Assembly (NCBI GenBank): GCA_029864225.1 | Contig: JAOTTU010000057.1 | Location: 1-11,424, forward strand | Length of the DNA: 11,424 bases | DNA from: Gammaproteobacteria bacterium | GTDB taxonomy: Bacteria; Pseudomonadota; Gammaproteobacteria; UBA9214 | Reading direction: 5' to 3' | Shown here: positions 1 through 7,071 of the stretch, in pieces | Layout of the letters: each line of letters opens with the position of its first letter | How positions within the stretch are numbered: the first letter of the stretch is position 1 | Program-made: the position numbers and the translations under genes | The notes under the pieces: model-generated | Databases searched by the model: none | Seen by the model: only the letters and a program-made list of their open reading frames with translations | Told to the model about the DNA's origin: nothing

Positions 1-618
1 CTCACCACTCGGTTGGCTGGGCACGATAACTGTGAGGTCGGCGCTACTCGATGCGACGATGCGGCCGTCACTGCCGAGCAGGGTGACTTCAGCGGCACTG
101 CTGCGCACCCTGAGGTCATAGAGGCTCAGTGATAGCGTCGCCGGGGGTGACTCGGACAGCTCTTCAGCCATCTGCTCGGTGAGGTGCAGCACATCCCGCA
201 GGCGCACATCCAGCGCCGTCCGGCTGAGGTCAAGCGCATCCCCCAGGGCCTGCTCGATGCGGACATCGAACCAGCTGTCCATGCCGCGATGCAGGAACTG
301 CAGCGAGAAGTAGTAGACTATGGACACCGGGACAACTGCCAGTACCACGAACATAACCACCAGGCGGGTGGTCAACTGGATGCCGGGGGCTTTTTTGCGC
401 TGCTGTGTGACAAGCCAGATGATATTTGCTACAACCAGCGCGCCCAGCACGACCAAGCCGAGCGCGTTAATCAGCAGTAGCGAGGAATAGTGTTCTCCAA
501 AGCGCTCCGAGTTGTGCGTTGCATCGCTCATCATGGAGAGCGACACCAGCAACACAACGAACATTGCCAGAATCGGCAGAATGCCGAAGCCGAGGCGTTT
601 TACCGTGCCAGTCGCCAT
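1..618 (-). CDS. NtrY-like sensor histidine kinase, N-terminal part (runs off left edge)
   Basis: An open frame starts at ATG 618-616 and stays open for 206 codons to the window edge, so only the sensory and membrane half is visible. Residues about 9-30, 47-70 and 86-106 are three strongly hydrophobic segments; the third (starting LVVMFVVLAVVPVSIVYYF) is followed by a soluble, probably periplasmic region with DVRIEQALGDALDLSR. This layout, several membrane helices before an extracytoplasmic sensor domain, is that of NtrY-type kinases. The HAMP, PAS and kinase domains would lie beyond base 1 and cannot be checked. The start overlaps the end of the DUF4390 gene by 19 bases, indicating translational coupling. 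Family knowledge: NtrY-like kinases are usually followed by an NtrX-like, often sigma-54-activating, response regulator, and in gammaproteobacteria this pair commonly lies beside rsmB and trkA. The kinase identity is therefore partly inferred from context. Confidence 0.75.
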   Translation of the reverse strand, partial: MATGTVKRLGFGILPILAMFVVLLVSLSMMSDATHNSERFGEHYSSLLLINALGLVVLGALVVANIIWLVTQQRKKAPGIQLTTRLVVMFVVLAVVPVSIVYYFSLQFLHRGMDSWFDVRIEQALGDALDLSRTALDVRLRDVLHLTEQMAEELSESPPATLSLSLYDLRVRSSAAEVTLLGSDGRIVASSSADLTVIVPSQPSGE

Positions 619-1175
619 TTATGCCACTCGTTGTCCATGTCCCAGGCAGATGAGACATAGGCAAGCAGTCGGACCGGGGTCGGCAAGGACTCGATGTCCA
701 GGTTGCCGCGCAGACGCATTGCGTAATTCTTGTTATCACCCAGAAGCCGGTATTCGAGTACCGGCAGTTCTTGCAGAAATCCGGCCATTAGCAGGGCATC
801 TTCCAGGCTGCGAAAATTCTGCTGCCTGCCGGTATTGATGTCCCTTAGCACATAAGTGCGACTCAACGCATGGTAGCTGATCTGCCGGGCCTGCCTGGTC
901 TCCGCGATTACTGCATCCCACAACCAGGTATGCGTCTTCAGCGCCTGTATCTGGAACTCTATCACCAGGGGGACACCGTTTTGCAGTGCGCCCAGGGCAC
1001 CGGAACTGAGGCGGATATCCAGCTGGGCATGCAGCAGGTAGGCGTCCTCGCCTTTTGCGGTGCGCGCATTGACGACCTTGATGGCACCGCGCCCGGTCTC
1101 CGCCAGCAGCGGGCCGGGCGAGATCATGCACACAGCGGCCAGCAGACAGATCAGTAGCCGGCAAGCTCGGACCAT
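600..1175 (-). CDS. DUF4390 family secreted protein
   Basis: A protein of about 191 residues that begins with a typical signal peptide (MVRACRLLICLLAAVCMISP, then GPLLA before ETGRG), so it is probably exported to the periplasm. The mature part is a predicted beta-rich domain with the pattern LDIRLSSGALGALQNGVPLV and a conserved-looking RTYVLRDINTGRQQNFRSLEDAL. This matches my memory of the DUF4390 family, which has no known biochemical role and is typically encoded between rsmB and an NtrY-like kinase, exactly as here. I chose ATG 1175 because it places the signal peptide at the N-terminus; an in-frame ATG at 1223 would add 16 residues and overlap rsmB by 22 bases. Neither start has a clear Shine-Dalgarno sequence. 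It stops at 600, inside the kinase gene. A role in sensing with the kinase is only a context inference. Confidence 0.82.
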   Translation of the reverse strand: MVRACRLLICLLAAVCMISPGPLLAETGRGAIKVVNARTAKGEDAYLLHAQLDIRLSSGALGALQNGVPLVIEFQIQALKTHTWLWDAVIAETRQARQISYHALSRTYVLRDINTGRQQNFRSLEDALLMAGFLQELPVLEYRLLGDNKNYAMRLRGNLDIESLPTPVRLLAYVSSAWDMDNEWHKWRLAR

Positions 1176-1201
1176 ATAGCCCGGAACGGCCGGTTGTTCG
1201 A

Positions 1202-2521
1202 TTAAAGCTGTTTGCGCATACATGCGAAATAGAACCCGTCCATATCATCCTCACCAGGCAGTATCTGCCGCCCGCAGGCGCAGGGTCGCCCCCACGACAC
1301 TGCGATCTTCTGTTCTACGGCATCCGGATGATCTTCCAGAAAGCGTGCTGTTTGCCGTTCATTCTCATCTGCCAGCACGGAACATGTTGTGTACAACAGC
1401 ATACCGCCTGCCGGAAGCAAGGGCCACATGGCACTTAGCAACTGCGCCTGCCGCGATACCAGCGAGCTGATGTCCGCAGGCCTGCGCAGCAACTTGATGT
1501 CGGGGTGACGGCGAATCACACCGGTCGCCGAGCAGGGCACATCAAGGAGTATGCGTTCATAGCTTTCACCATCACACCAGCTGGCCGGTTCAGCCGCATC
1601 GGCATGGAGCACACGGGCGGCCAGGCCAAGCCGCGCCAGGTTGTCCTCGACCAGGCGCAGGCGCCGCTCATCGATGTCGATCGCGGTTACCGACGCAAGG
1701 CCGGGCTCGGTTTCCAGGATATGCGCCGTCTTGCCGCCTGGGGCTGCGCAGGCGTCCAGCACGTGCAGCCCTGGCGCCAGTTCCAGCAGCCCTGCCGTCA
1801 GCTGCGCGGCTGCATCCTGGACCGAGACCAGCCCGGTGTCAAAACCCGGCAAGGCGTCGACCGGGACCGGTACCTCGAGCTTGATACCGTGCAGCGTGTG
1901 CGCCAGCGGCGCGGCCTTGATACCCTCGCGCTGCAACAGCGCCAGGTAATCTGGGCGCGTGGTCTGCTGCTGGTTCACGCGCAGGCTGAGGGGCGGTCGC
2001 TGATTACCGGCCCACAGGATCGTCTCCCAGTCATCCGGCCAGTCTTGCACGAGCCGCTCGATCAACCACCCGGGATGGGCATAAAGCGCTGCGGCTGAGT
2101 CCCCGATATCTGCTTCGAGTTGCGGCTTGCGGCGCTGGTATCCGCGCAACACGGCATTGACCAGTCCCGTGGCCCAGGCCTTGTCCAGTACCCGTGCGGC
2201 CTGCACGGTTTCATTGATGGCCACATGGGAGGGCAGGGCCATCCGGGCCAACTGGTAGAGACCGGATAACACCAGACAGCGCAGGTCGCTGTCGCGCTTC
2301 TTGAGCGGCTTGTTTAGCAGGCACTGCAGCAGTGCATCCAGCTGGTAATACCAGCGCAAGGTGCCATAGGCCAGTTCCTGGACCAGTGCCCGCTCGCGCC
2401 CGTCGGCAATATTCTGCAGGCCGATTTTCAGGACCTCATTGAGAGAACGTCGTCCGCTGACAACCTGGTCAAGCAGCCTGGCCGCACTGGCGCGTGCATT
2501 TGTGGCCTTGGCGTCACTCAC
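1202..2521 (-). CDS. rsmB: 16S rRNA (cytosine-967 C5) methyltransferase RsmB
   Basis: RsmB transfers a methyl group from S-adenosylmethionine to C967 of 16S rRNA. The 439-residue product is close to the E. coli enzyme (429). Residues about 5-135 form the NusB-like RNA-binding domain (SAARLLDQVV, AYGTLRWYYQLDALL, ALPSHVAINETVQAA). The catalytic half has the SAM loop DACAAPGGKT at 256-265, DVPCSATG with Cys330, and YTTCSV with the presumed nucleophile Cys380; both cysteines are needed in this m5C methyltransferase family. The start is not obvious because the frame stays open upstream through fmt. I chose GTG 2521, which gives VSDAKATNARASAARLL and overlaps the fmt stop by 8 bases, with GGAAGG about 14 bases upstream; ATG 2545 would add eight residues. 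The tight overlap with fmt and the short gap to the DUF4390 gene indicate one operon. Confidence 0.95.
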   Translation of the reverse strand: MSDAKATNARASAARLLDQVVSGRRSLNEVLKIGLQNIADGRERALVQELAYGTLRWYYQLDALLQCLLNKPLKKRDSDLRCLVLSGLYQLARMALPSHVAINETVQAARVLDKAWATGLVNAVLRGYQRRKPQLEADIGDSAAALYAHPGWLIERLVQDWPDDWETILWAGNQRPPLSLRVNQQQTTRPDYLALLQREGIKAAPLAHTLHGIKLEVPVPVDALPGFDTGLVSVQDAAAQLTAGLLELAPGLHVLDACAAPGGKTAHILETEPGLASVTAIDIDERRLRLVEDNLARLGLAARVLHADAAEPASWCDGESYERILLDVPCSATGVIRRHPDIKLLRRPADISSLVSRQAQLLSAMWPLLPAGGMLLYTTCSVLADENERQTARFLEDHPDAVEQKIAVSWGRPCACGRQILPGEDDMDGFYFACMRKQL

Positions 2522-3443
2522 CCAGGGACACACCTTCCAGTGCATGTGCATTGACGAAGTCAGCGGCGGCAAGCGCCCGCGCGCCGGGCAGCTGCACCCT
2601 TTGCAAGCGGAGGATGCCCGCGCCACAGGCGACATCGACACCCGACTTGCCGGCGGCAAGCACCAGGCCGGGCGGATGGACGCCATTCGCCTCCAGGGGC
2701 TGCGCCTCCCAGATTCGCAGTTGCTTGCCCGTGAAGCGCGTTTCGGCCACCGGCCACGGGTTGAAGGCACGCACCTGGCGGCCGATTGCCTCGGCGGACA
2801 GATTCCAGTCGATAAGCGCCTCGCGCTTGTCCAGCTTGCCGGCATAGGTCGCCAGGCTGTCGTCCTGCGGCTGCGGCTCCAGTTCACCCTGCACAATCCG
2901 TTCAAGATTCTCTTGCAGCAGCTGTGCCCCCATCTCCGCCAGGCGGTCATGCAACTGCCCGCCGCTCATGTCCGCCGGGATCGGGCAGCGCGCCCTGGCC
3001 AGGATCGGGCCGGTATCCAGACCGGCCTCTATCTGCATCAGGCTAACGCCGGTCTCAGTATCACCGGCAAGGATGGCACGCTGGATCGGTGCGGCACCGC
3101 GCCAGCGCGGCAGCAATGAGGCATGCACGTTGATACAGCCCAGCCGCGGTAGTGCCAGTACCGCCGGCGGCAGTATCAGCCCATAGGCCACCACCACCAT
3201 CAGATCGGCCTGCCAGGCGGCGAGTTCCGCCTGCACAGCCGGTTCGCGCAGGGTGGCGGGCTGGCAGACCGGAACTCCATGCTTCATGGCCAGCTGCTTG
3301 ACCGGGCTGATACGGGTATGACGCCCGCGGCCGGCCGGCCGATCAGGCTGGGTGTAGACCGCCACCACCGGGTGCCGGCTGTGCAACAGGGTTTCCAGCA
3401 CCGGCAGGGAAAAGTCCGGCGTCCCGGCAAACAGGATCTTCAT
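2514..3443 (-). CDS. fmt: Methionyl-tRNA formyltransferase
   Basis: Fmt formylates initiator Met-tRNA using 10-formyl-tetrahydrofolate, in the cytoplasm. The 309-residue length is normal. The N-terminal formyltransferase domain opens with MKILFAGTPDFSLPVLETLL. The catalytic triad is visible as Asn105 and His107 in CINVHASLLPRWRGAAPIQ and Asp143 in GLDTGPIL, each one position from the E. coli N106/H108/D144. The C-terminal tRNA-binding domain begins near residue 205 (FNPWPVAETRFTGKQLRIW). ATG 3443 is preceded by GGAG with a spacer of 9 bases. It lies 97 bases downstream of def and overlaps rsmB, so def-fmt-rsmB probably form a unit that pairs addition of the formyl group with its later removal. 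No missing motifs. Confidence 0.97.
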   Translation of the reverse strand: MKILFAGTPDFSLPVLETLLHSRHPVVAVYTQPDRPAGRGRHTRISPVKQLAMKHGVPVCQPATLREPAVQAELAAWQADLMVVVAYGLILPPAVLALPRLGCINVHASLLPRWRGAAPIQRAILAGDTETGVSLMQIEAGLDTGPILARARCPIPADMSGGQLHDRLAEMGAQLLQENLERIVQGELEPQPQDDSLATYAGKLDKREALIDWNLSAEAIGRQVRAFNPWPVAETRFTGKQLRIWEAQPLEANGVHPPGLVLAAGKSGVDVACGAGILRLQRVQLPGARALAAADFVNAHALEGVSLGE

Positions 3444-3540
3444 AATATCGGCTCCGGGGCAGGGTCTCGATTGGAGTGTGCTGGCAGGAAAACCGGTTAA
3501 AAAACAGGCGGGACCCGCGAACCGCAGCAGACAGGCGCGC

Positions 3541-4080
3541 TCAGATCACCCGTTTTGCAGGTTGTTTGTCGGCCGCATCCGGAGCCTGTCGCCCCTGTTT
3601 CTCGAGCTTCTTGCGGATTCGGGTCCGCTTCAGCTGGGACAGGTAGTCAACGAACAGCTTGCCGTCCAGGTGGTCGATCTCATGCTGAATGCAGACGGCC
3701 AGCAGGCCATCGATCTCGAGTTCGAAGCCCTGGCCATTGCGGTCCAGCGCCCGGACATGCACCCAGTTCGCCCGCTGCACCGTCTCGAAGACACCCGGGA
3801 CGGAGAGGCAGCCTTCCTCCATCGCCTCGATGCCCCGGAGCTCGAGTATCTCGGGATTGATCAGACATAAAGGTTGGTCCTTGTTTTCCGATATATCAAT
3901 AACGACAACACGCTCGCCGACATTGACCTGGGTTGCCGCCAGGCCGATACCCGGTGCCGCATACATCGTCTCGTAGAGGTTATCGACCAGCGCCCGGATG
4001 GCATCATCAACCTCGGTGACAGGTTGGGCCACGTTACGCAGACGCGGGTCGGGAAAATGAAGGATTTCCAGAATCGCCAT
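3541..4080 (-). CDS. def: Peptide deformylase
   Basis: Def removes the N-formyl group from nascent proteins using a catalytic metal, usually Fe2+, at the ribosome exit. All three family motifs are present: GIGLAATQ (44-51), EEGCLS with metal ligand Cys91, and QHEIDHL with ligands His133 and His137 and catalytic Glu134. The 179 residues compare with 169 in E. coli; the excess is a basic and polar C-terminal tail (RRIRKKLEKQ-like, then QAPDAADKQPAKRVI). ATG 4080 gives MAILEILHFPDPRLR, which aligns with the family N-terminus. A TTG seven codons upstream (4101) is open but unlikely. The Shine-Dalgarno sequence is weak. def is divergent from tsaP across about 208 bases and is the first gene of the leftward block. 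Confidence 0.97.
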   Translation of the reverse strand: MAILEILHFPDPRLRNVAQPVTEVDDAIRALVDNLYETMYAAPGIGLAATQVNVGERVVVIDISENKDQPLCLINPEILELRGIEAMEEGCLSVPGVFETVQRANWVHVRALDRNGQGFELEIDGLLAVCIQHEIDHLDGKLFVDYLSQLKRTRIRKKLEKQGRQAPDAADKQPAKRVI

Positions 4081-4112
4081 GTGATTGCCGTCACGAATCA
4101 AGCCATGAATAT

Positions 4113-4139
4113 AGAATATACTTTACCACAATCAGCCAA
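4113..4139 (-). promoter_or_regulatory. Candidate promoter for def-fmt-rsmB (weak)
   Basis: Reading the minus strand, TTGGCT (4139-4134) and TATTCT (4118-4113) are separated by 15 bases in a distinctly AT-rich patch (4107-4123) otherwise flanked by GC-rich DNA. The spacing is shorter than the usual 16-18 and other registers are possible, so only the approximate location is supported. It would start transcription about 25 bases before the def ATG. Confidence 0.28.
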
Positions 4140-4168
4140 TTCTGGCGCCAGGATGCGTACAAAAGGTT

Positions 4169-4196
4169 TTGTTCTGTGTGGATTTTCCGCTAAACT
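4169..4196 (+). promoter_or_regulatory. Candidate sigma-70 promoter for tsaP-dprA block
   Basis: TTGTTC (4169-4174) and TAAACT (4191-4196) lie 16 bases apart, about 90 bases before the tsaP start. The -10 matches TATAAT at four of six positions and the -35 matches TTGACA at three, so this is a plausible but unproven promoter. No other upstream gene exists on this strand, so a promoter for the rightward block is expected in this divergent gap. Confidence 0.35.
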
Positions 4197-4288
4197 CGCG
4201 AGAGACCATAAAACGCCAGCCCACACAGATATTTCACAGCGCGTTATGTGGACGGGTATTGAGACAAAATCGACGTAAAGGGATGCCC

Positions 4289-5320
4289 ATGTCAATCAAG
4301 AAACTGTTCGGAATGGTCACTGCCGCATTGCTCGCCGGCCTGGTATTCGCGGCCGATATCGTACTCAACCCGACGCATCCAGACCGCTACGTGGTGGTCA
4401 AGGGCGACACCCTGTGGGACATATCAAGCCGCTTTCTGCGCGACCCCTGGCTCTGGCCGGAGGTCTGGTATGTCAACCCGCAGATTGCGAATCCGCACCT
4501 GATCTATCCCGGTGACATCCTGACGCTGGTGTACGTGGACGGCAAACCCCAGCTGCGGATGCAGCGCGGCTACCAGACCGTGAAGCTCTCGCCGCATGCG
4601 CGCGTGGAACCGCTCGACCGCGCCATCCCCACGATACCGATCGATGCCATCAAGCAGTTTCTGACGCGTCCGCTGGTAGTTGACAAGGACGAACTCAAGG
4701 CGGCGCCTTATATCGTCGCCAGCGCCGGCGAACACATCGTGAGCGGGGCCGGTGACCGTGTCTACGTCCGCGGGATCCAGGGCGAGGACGAGGGCCTGTT
4801 CGATGCCTTCCGTCCCGGCGGTCCCTATATCGACCCGGACACCAATGAGGTACTCGGCTATGAGGCCATCTACGTGGGGACCTCCGCGGTACAGCAATTC
4901 GGAGACCCTTCAACACTGCTGCTGACCGAGACCACGCGCGAGGCACGGGTCGGCGATCGCATGCGTCCCGCTGAAAAGATTGCGCCCATTACCCACTTCA
5001 CACCCCACCCGCCGGCCAGCGGCACCGAGGGACGCATTATCTCGGTACATGACGGTGTCACCCAGATCGGCCAGTTCGACGTGGTGGTCATCAACCGGGG
5101 CGATGCGGACGGCATGGAAATCGGGCATGTCATGAAGATCTTCCAGGCCGGCGAGGTCATCAAGGATAATGTCGACGGCAGGATCAGTAGCAGCGTGCGA
5201 CTACCGGATGAGGAAGCCGGGCTGCTCATGGTCTTCCGCACCTTTGATCGCGTCAGCTTTGCCCTGGTCATGAAGGCCACCCAGGCGATCCACGTACTGG
5301 ACTATGTGCGGGCGCCCTGA
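4289..5320 (+). CDS. tsaP: LysM protein, type IV pilus secretin-associated TsaP family
   Basis: The 343-residue product has a signal peptide (MSIKKLFGMVTAALLAGLVFA before ADIV) followed directly by one LysM domain at about 33-80 (RYVVVKGDTLWDISSRFL, then NPHLIYPGDILTL), which binds peptidoglycan. The remaining 260 residues form a beta-rich region ending in a segment with GRIISVHDGVTQIGQFDVVV and DEEAGLLMVFRTFDRVSFALV, resembling the FlgT-like C-terminal part of TsaP. Family knowledge: TsaP homologues, including Pseudomonas PA0020, anchor the type IV pilus secretin ring to peptidoglycan and lie between def and dprA, as here. ATG 4289 is preferred because AAAGGG sits 6 bases before it; ATG 4283 lies directly on that site. 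The neighbouring dprA fits a joint role in DNA uptake, but no pilus genes are in view, so function is inferred from homology and synteny. Confidence 0.85.
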   Translation: MSIKKLFGMVTAALLAGLVFAADIVLNPTHPDRYVVVKGDTLWDISSRFLRDPWLWPEVWYVNPQIANPHLIYPGDILTLVYVDGKPQLRMQRGYQTVKLSPHARVEPLDRAIPTIPIDAIKQFLTRPLVVDKDELKAAPYIVASAGEHIVSGAGDRVYVRGIQGEDEGLFDAFRPGGPYIDPDTNEVLGYEAIYVGTSAVQQFGDPSTLLLTETTREARVGDRMRPAEKIAPITHFTPHPPASGTEGRIISVHDGVTQIGQFDVVVINRGDADGMEIGHVMKIFQAGEVIKDNVDGRISSSVRLPDEEAGLLMVFRTFDRVSFALVMKATQAIHVLDYVRAP

Positions 5321-5362
5321 GGCCCACACACTTTATATATTAAACCCAGGGAAGGGGATATG

Positions 5363-5410
5363 ATGAACGCTGTACTACGTACCGACCCGGTGCAGGGTGT
5401 GGTTGGCTAG
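5363..5410 (+). CDS. Possible leader micro-ORF before dprA (15 codons)
   Basis: ATG 5363 (paired with ATG 5360) follows the strong Shine-Dalgarno run GAAGGGG with a 5-base spacer. It encodes MNAVLRTDPVQGVVG and stops at TAG 5408-5410, five bases before the dprA ATG. The peptide matches no family I know and is out of frame with dprA. Its ribosome site is far better than that of dprA, so it may couple dprA translation by re-initiation. Alternatively, the strong site may serve nothing, or a base error may hide a longer dprA start. Translation is unproven. Confidence 0.35.
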   Translation: MNAVLRTDPVQGVVG

Positions 5411-5415
5411 CCACC

Positions 5416-6543
5416 ATGGCGGCCACATCCTCCACACCGAATAGCGACGACACACTCACCGACTGGCTCATCCTGCACCATGCCCCGGGTATCGGTGCCG
5501 TCACCATCCACCAGCTGCTGGAACACTATTCCGGCCCCGCCGCCGCGCGCCGCATGGCCGCACACCAGGGGCTGGGCCTGGAACCGGCGGCGCTAAACTT
5601 CCTGCAGCAGCCCGACCAGGAACGGATCGAGCGTGACCTGGCCTGGGCGGAGCAGCCGGGCAACCACATCATCACCTGTCGCGACCCCCGCTACCCGGGA
5701 CTGCTGCTGCAGATAGCGGACCCGCCGCCCCTGTTGTATGTGCACGGCAATGTCGAGGCCCTGGGCCAGCTGCAACTGGCCATGGTCGGCAGCCGTAACC
5801 CGACCGCGTCCGGTCAGCGTACCGCCACCGAATTCGCCCGCTATCTCGCCCTGGCTGGCCTGACGATCACCAGTGGCCTGGCGCTCGGTATCGATGCGGC
5901 CAGTCACCAGGGCGCGCTCGATGTCGGCAAGTCCACGATTGCCGTGATGGGCACCGGCCTGGACCGGGTTTATCCGTCGCGCCACCGGGAACTGGCCCAC
6001 GTAATCGCCGAACACGGCGCCCTGGTCTCCGAGTTCCCTGTCGGGACCGCGCCCAAGCCGGAAAATTTCCCACGCCGCAACCGCATCATCAGCGGACTGA
6101 GCCTGGGTATCCTGGTAGTCGAGGCCGCGATCCGCTCCGGCTCGCTCATCAGTGCCCGTTGTGCCGGTGAACAGGGGCGCGAGGTGTTCGCTATTCCGGG
6201 CTCCATCCACAACCCCCTGGCGCGCGGCTGCCATGCCCTGATCCGCCAGGGTGCAAAACTGGTGGAAACGGCACAGGACATTATCGATGAACTCGGTGCC
6301 CTGGCCGGGGCCTGTGCCCCGCCGGGGCCGCAGACACACGACCAGTCCCGCGTGCCCGCCCCGGAGCTCTCGGCCGACTACCTGCAACTACTTGATTCCA
6401 TTGGCTACGATCCGACCTCCGTTGATGCACTGGTGGAGACGAGTGGATTGACGCCGGCAGTAGTTTCCTCCATGCTCCTTCAGCTGGAAATGAGCGGTTA
6501 CCTGGCCTCCAGCGCCGGCGGGCTGTATAACCGGCTGAAATAA
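5416..6543 (+). CDS. dprA: DNA-processing protein DprA
   Basis: DprA binds incoming single-stranded DNA during natural transformation and loads RecA onto it. The 375 residues are typical for the family. An N-terminal helical domain (about 12-80, HHAPGIGAVTIHQLLEHYSG) leads to the Rossmann-like DNA-binding fold at about 85-295. Its conserved blocks are VGSR (124-127), TSGLALGIDAASH (152-164), FPRRNRIISGLS (218-229) and EAAIRSGSL (236-244). The C-terminal winged-helix domain covers about 320-375 (VDALVETSGLTPAVVSSML, then ELMSGYLA-like sequence). ATG 5416 is the first possible start, because the frame is closed by a stop at 5341 with no ATG, GTG or TTG between. It has no Shine-Dalgarno sequence of its own and lies five bases after a micro-ORF stop. 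smg follows after 10 bases. DprA is widespread also in bacteria not known to be competent, so transformability is not shown. Confidence 0.97.
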   Translation: MAATSSTPNSDDTLTDWLILHHAPGIGAVTIHQLLEHYSGPAAARRMAAHQGLGLEPAALNFLQQPDQERIERDLAWAEQPGNHIITCRDPRYPGLLLQIADPPPLLYVHGNVEALGQLQLAMVGSRNPTASGQRTATEFARYLALAGLTITSGLALGIDAASHQGALDVGKSTIAVMGTGLDRVYPSRHRELAHVIAEHGALVSEFPVGTAPKPENFPRRNRIISGLSLGILVVEAAIRSGSLISARCAGEQGREVFAIPGSIHNPLARGCHALIRQGAKLVETAQDIIDELGALAGACAPPGPQTHDQSRVPAPELSADYLQLLDSIGYDPTSVDALVETSGLTPAVVSSMLLQLEMSGYLASSAGGLYNRLK

Positions 6544-6553
6544 AAGGTTCTAT

Positions 6554-7027
6554 ATGAAAGAAAATGTTTTCGACGTCCTGATGTACCTGTTTGAAAACTA
6601 CTACATGGATGACGACAATCCCATCGTGCCGGACCGCGAATCGGTCCAGCATGACTTGTACAACGCCGGCTTCCCCAAGCGGGAAATCGACTGCGCCTTC
6701 AGCTGGCTGGAAGACCTGGCGACGGACACCCCGCCACCGGCCATGCAGGCCGAACACTCGCTGCGCCTGTTTACTCCCCTGGAGACCGCACGGCTCGATA
6801 CCGAGTGCCGCGGCCTGCTGCTATTCCTGGAGCAGATGGGGGTGCTCACGCCGAGCTGCCGTGAACTGGTCATCGACCGGGCAATGGCGCTGGAAAACGA
6901 GGATTTCGACATCGAGCAGCTCAAGTGGGTCGTGCTGATGGTGCTGTTCAACCAGCCAGGGGAAGAGGCCGCCTATGCCTGGGTGGAAGACCTGATGTTC
7001 GAAAACATGACCAATTACCTCCACTGA
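6554..7027 (+). CDS. smg: Smg protein (DUF494 family)
   Basis: The product has 157 residues, the same length as E. coli Smg, and shares its recognisable blocks: FDVLMYLFENY at the N-terminus, NAGFPKREIDCAFSWLEDL, LDTECRGLLLFLEQMGVL and the very conserved LKWVVLMVLFNQPGEEAAY, ending in LH. It is acidic and probably cytoplasmic and helical, with no signal peptide. The biochemical role of the family is not established. AAAAGG lies about 7 bases before ATG 6554, and the gene follows the dprA stop by 10 bases, so it is almost certainly co-transcribed with dprA. The dprA-smg adjacency is a conserved gammaproteobacterial pair, which makes the assignment secure although the function is not known. Confidence 0.96.
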   Translation: MKENVFDVLMYLFENYYMDDDNPIVPDRESVQHDLYNAGFPKREIDCAFSWLEDLATDTPPPAMQAEHSLRLFTPLETARLDTECRGLLLFLEQMGVLTPSCRELVIDRAMALENEDFDIEQLKWVVLMVLFNQPGEEAAYAWVEDLMFENMTNYLH

Positions 7028-7071
7028 ATCCGGTCAAGCCACAAACCACCGTACCACCCCTGCAAACCCCA

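Noticed and set aside
1505..2098. 197-codon plus-strand ORF opposite rsmB
   Set aside because: It is the antisense shadow of the methyltransferase domain, whose motifs are intact on the minus strand.
2522..2950. 143-codon N-terminal extension of rsmB in the same frame
   Set aside because: It lies entirely inside fmt in another frame, is rich in Arg, Ser, Pro and Cys as GC-rich shadow frames are, and has no counterpart in RsmB proteins.
3499..3518. Minus-strand GCGGG/CCCGC hairpin followed by T6 between def and fmt
   Set aside because: The usable stem is only four base pairs and three bases separate it from the T run. A terminator inside this operon is also unlikely, though weak attenuation cannot be excluded.
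6925..7071. 49-codon upstream extension of topA
   Set aside because: It overlaps the end of smg, reads as an Arg/Gly-rich shadow, and TopA proteins begin at MSKNLVIVESP.
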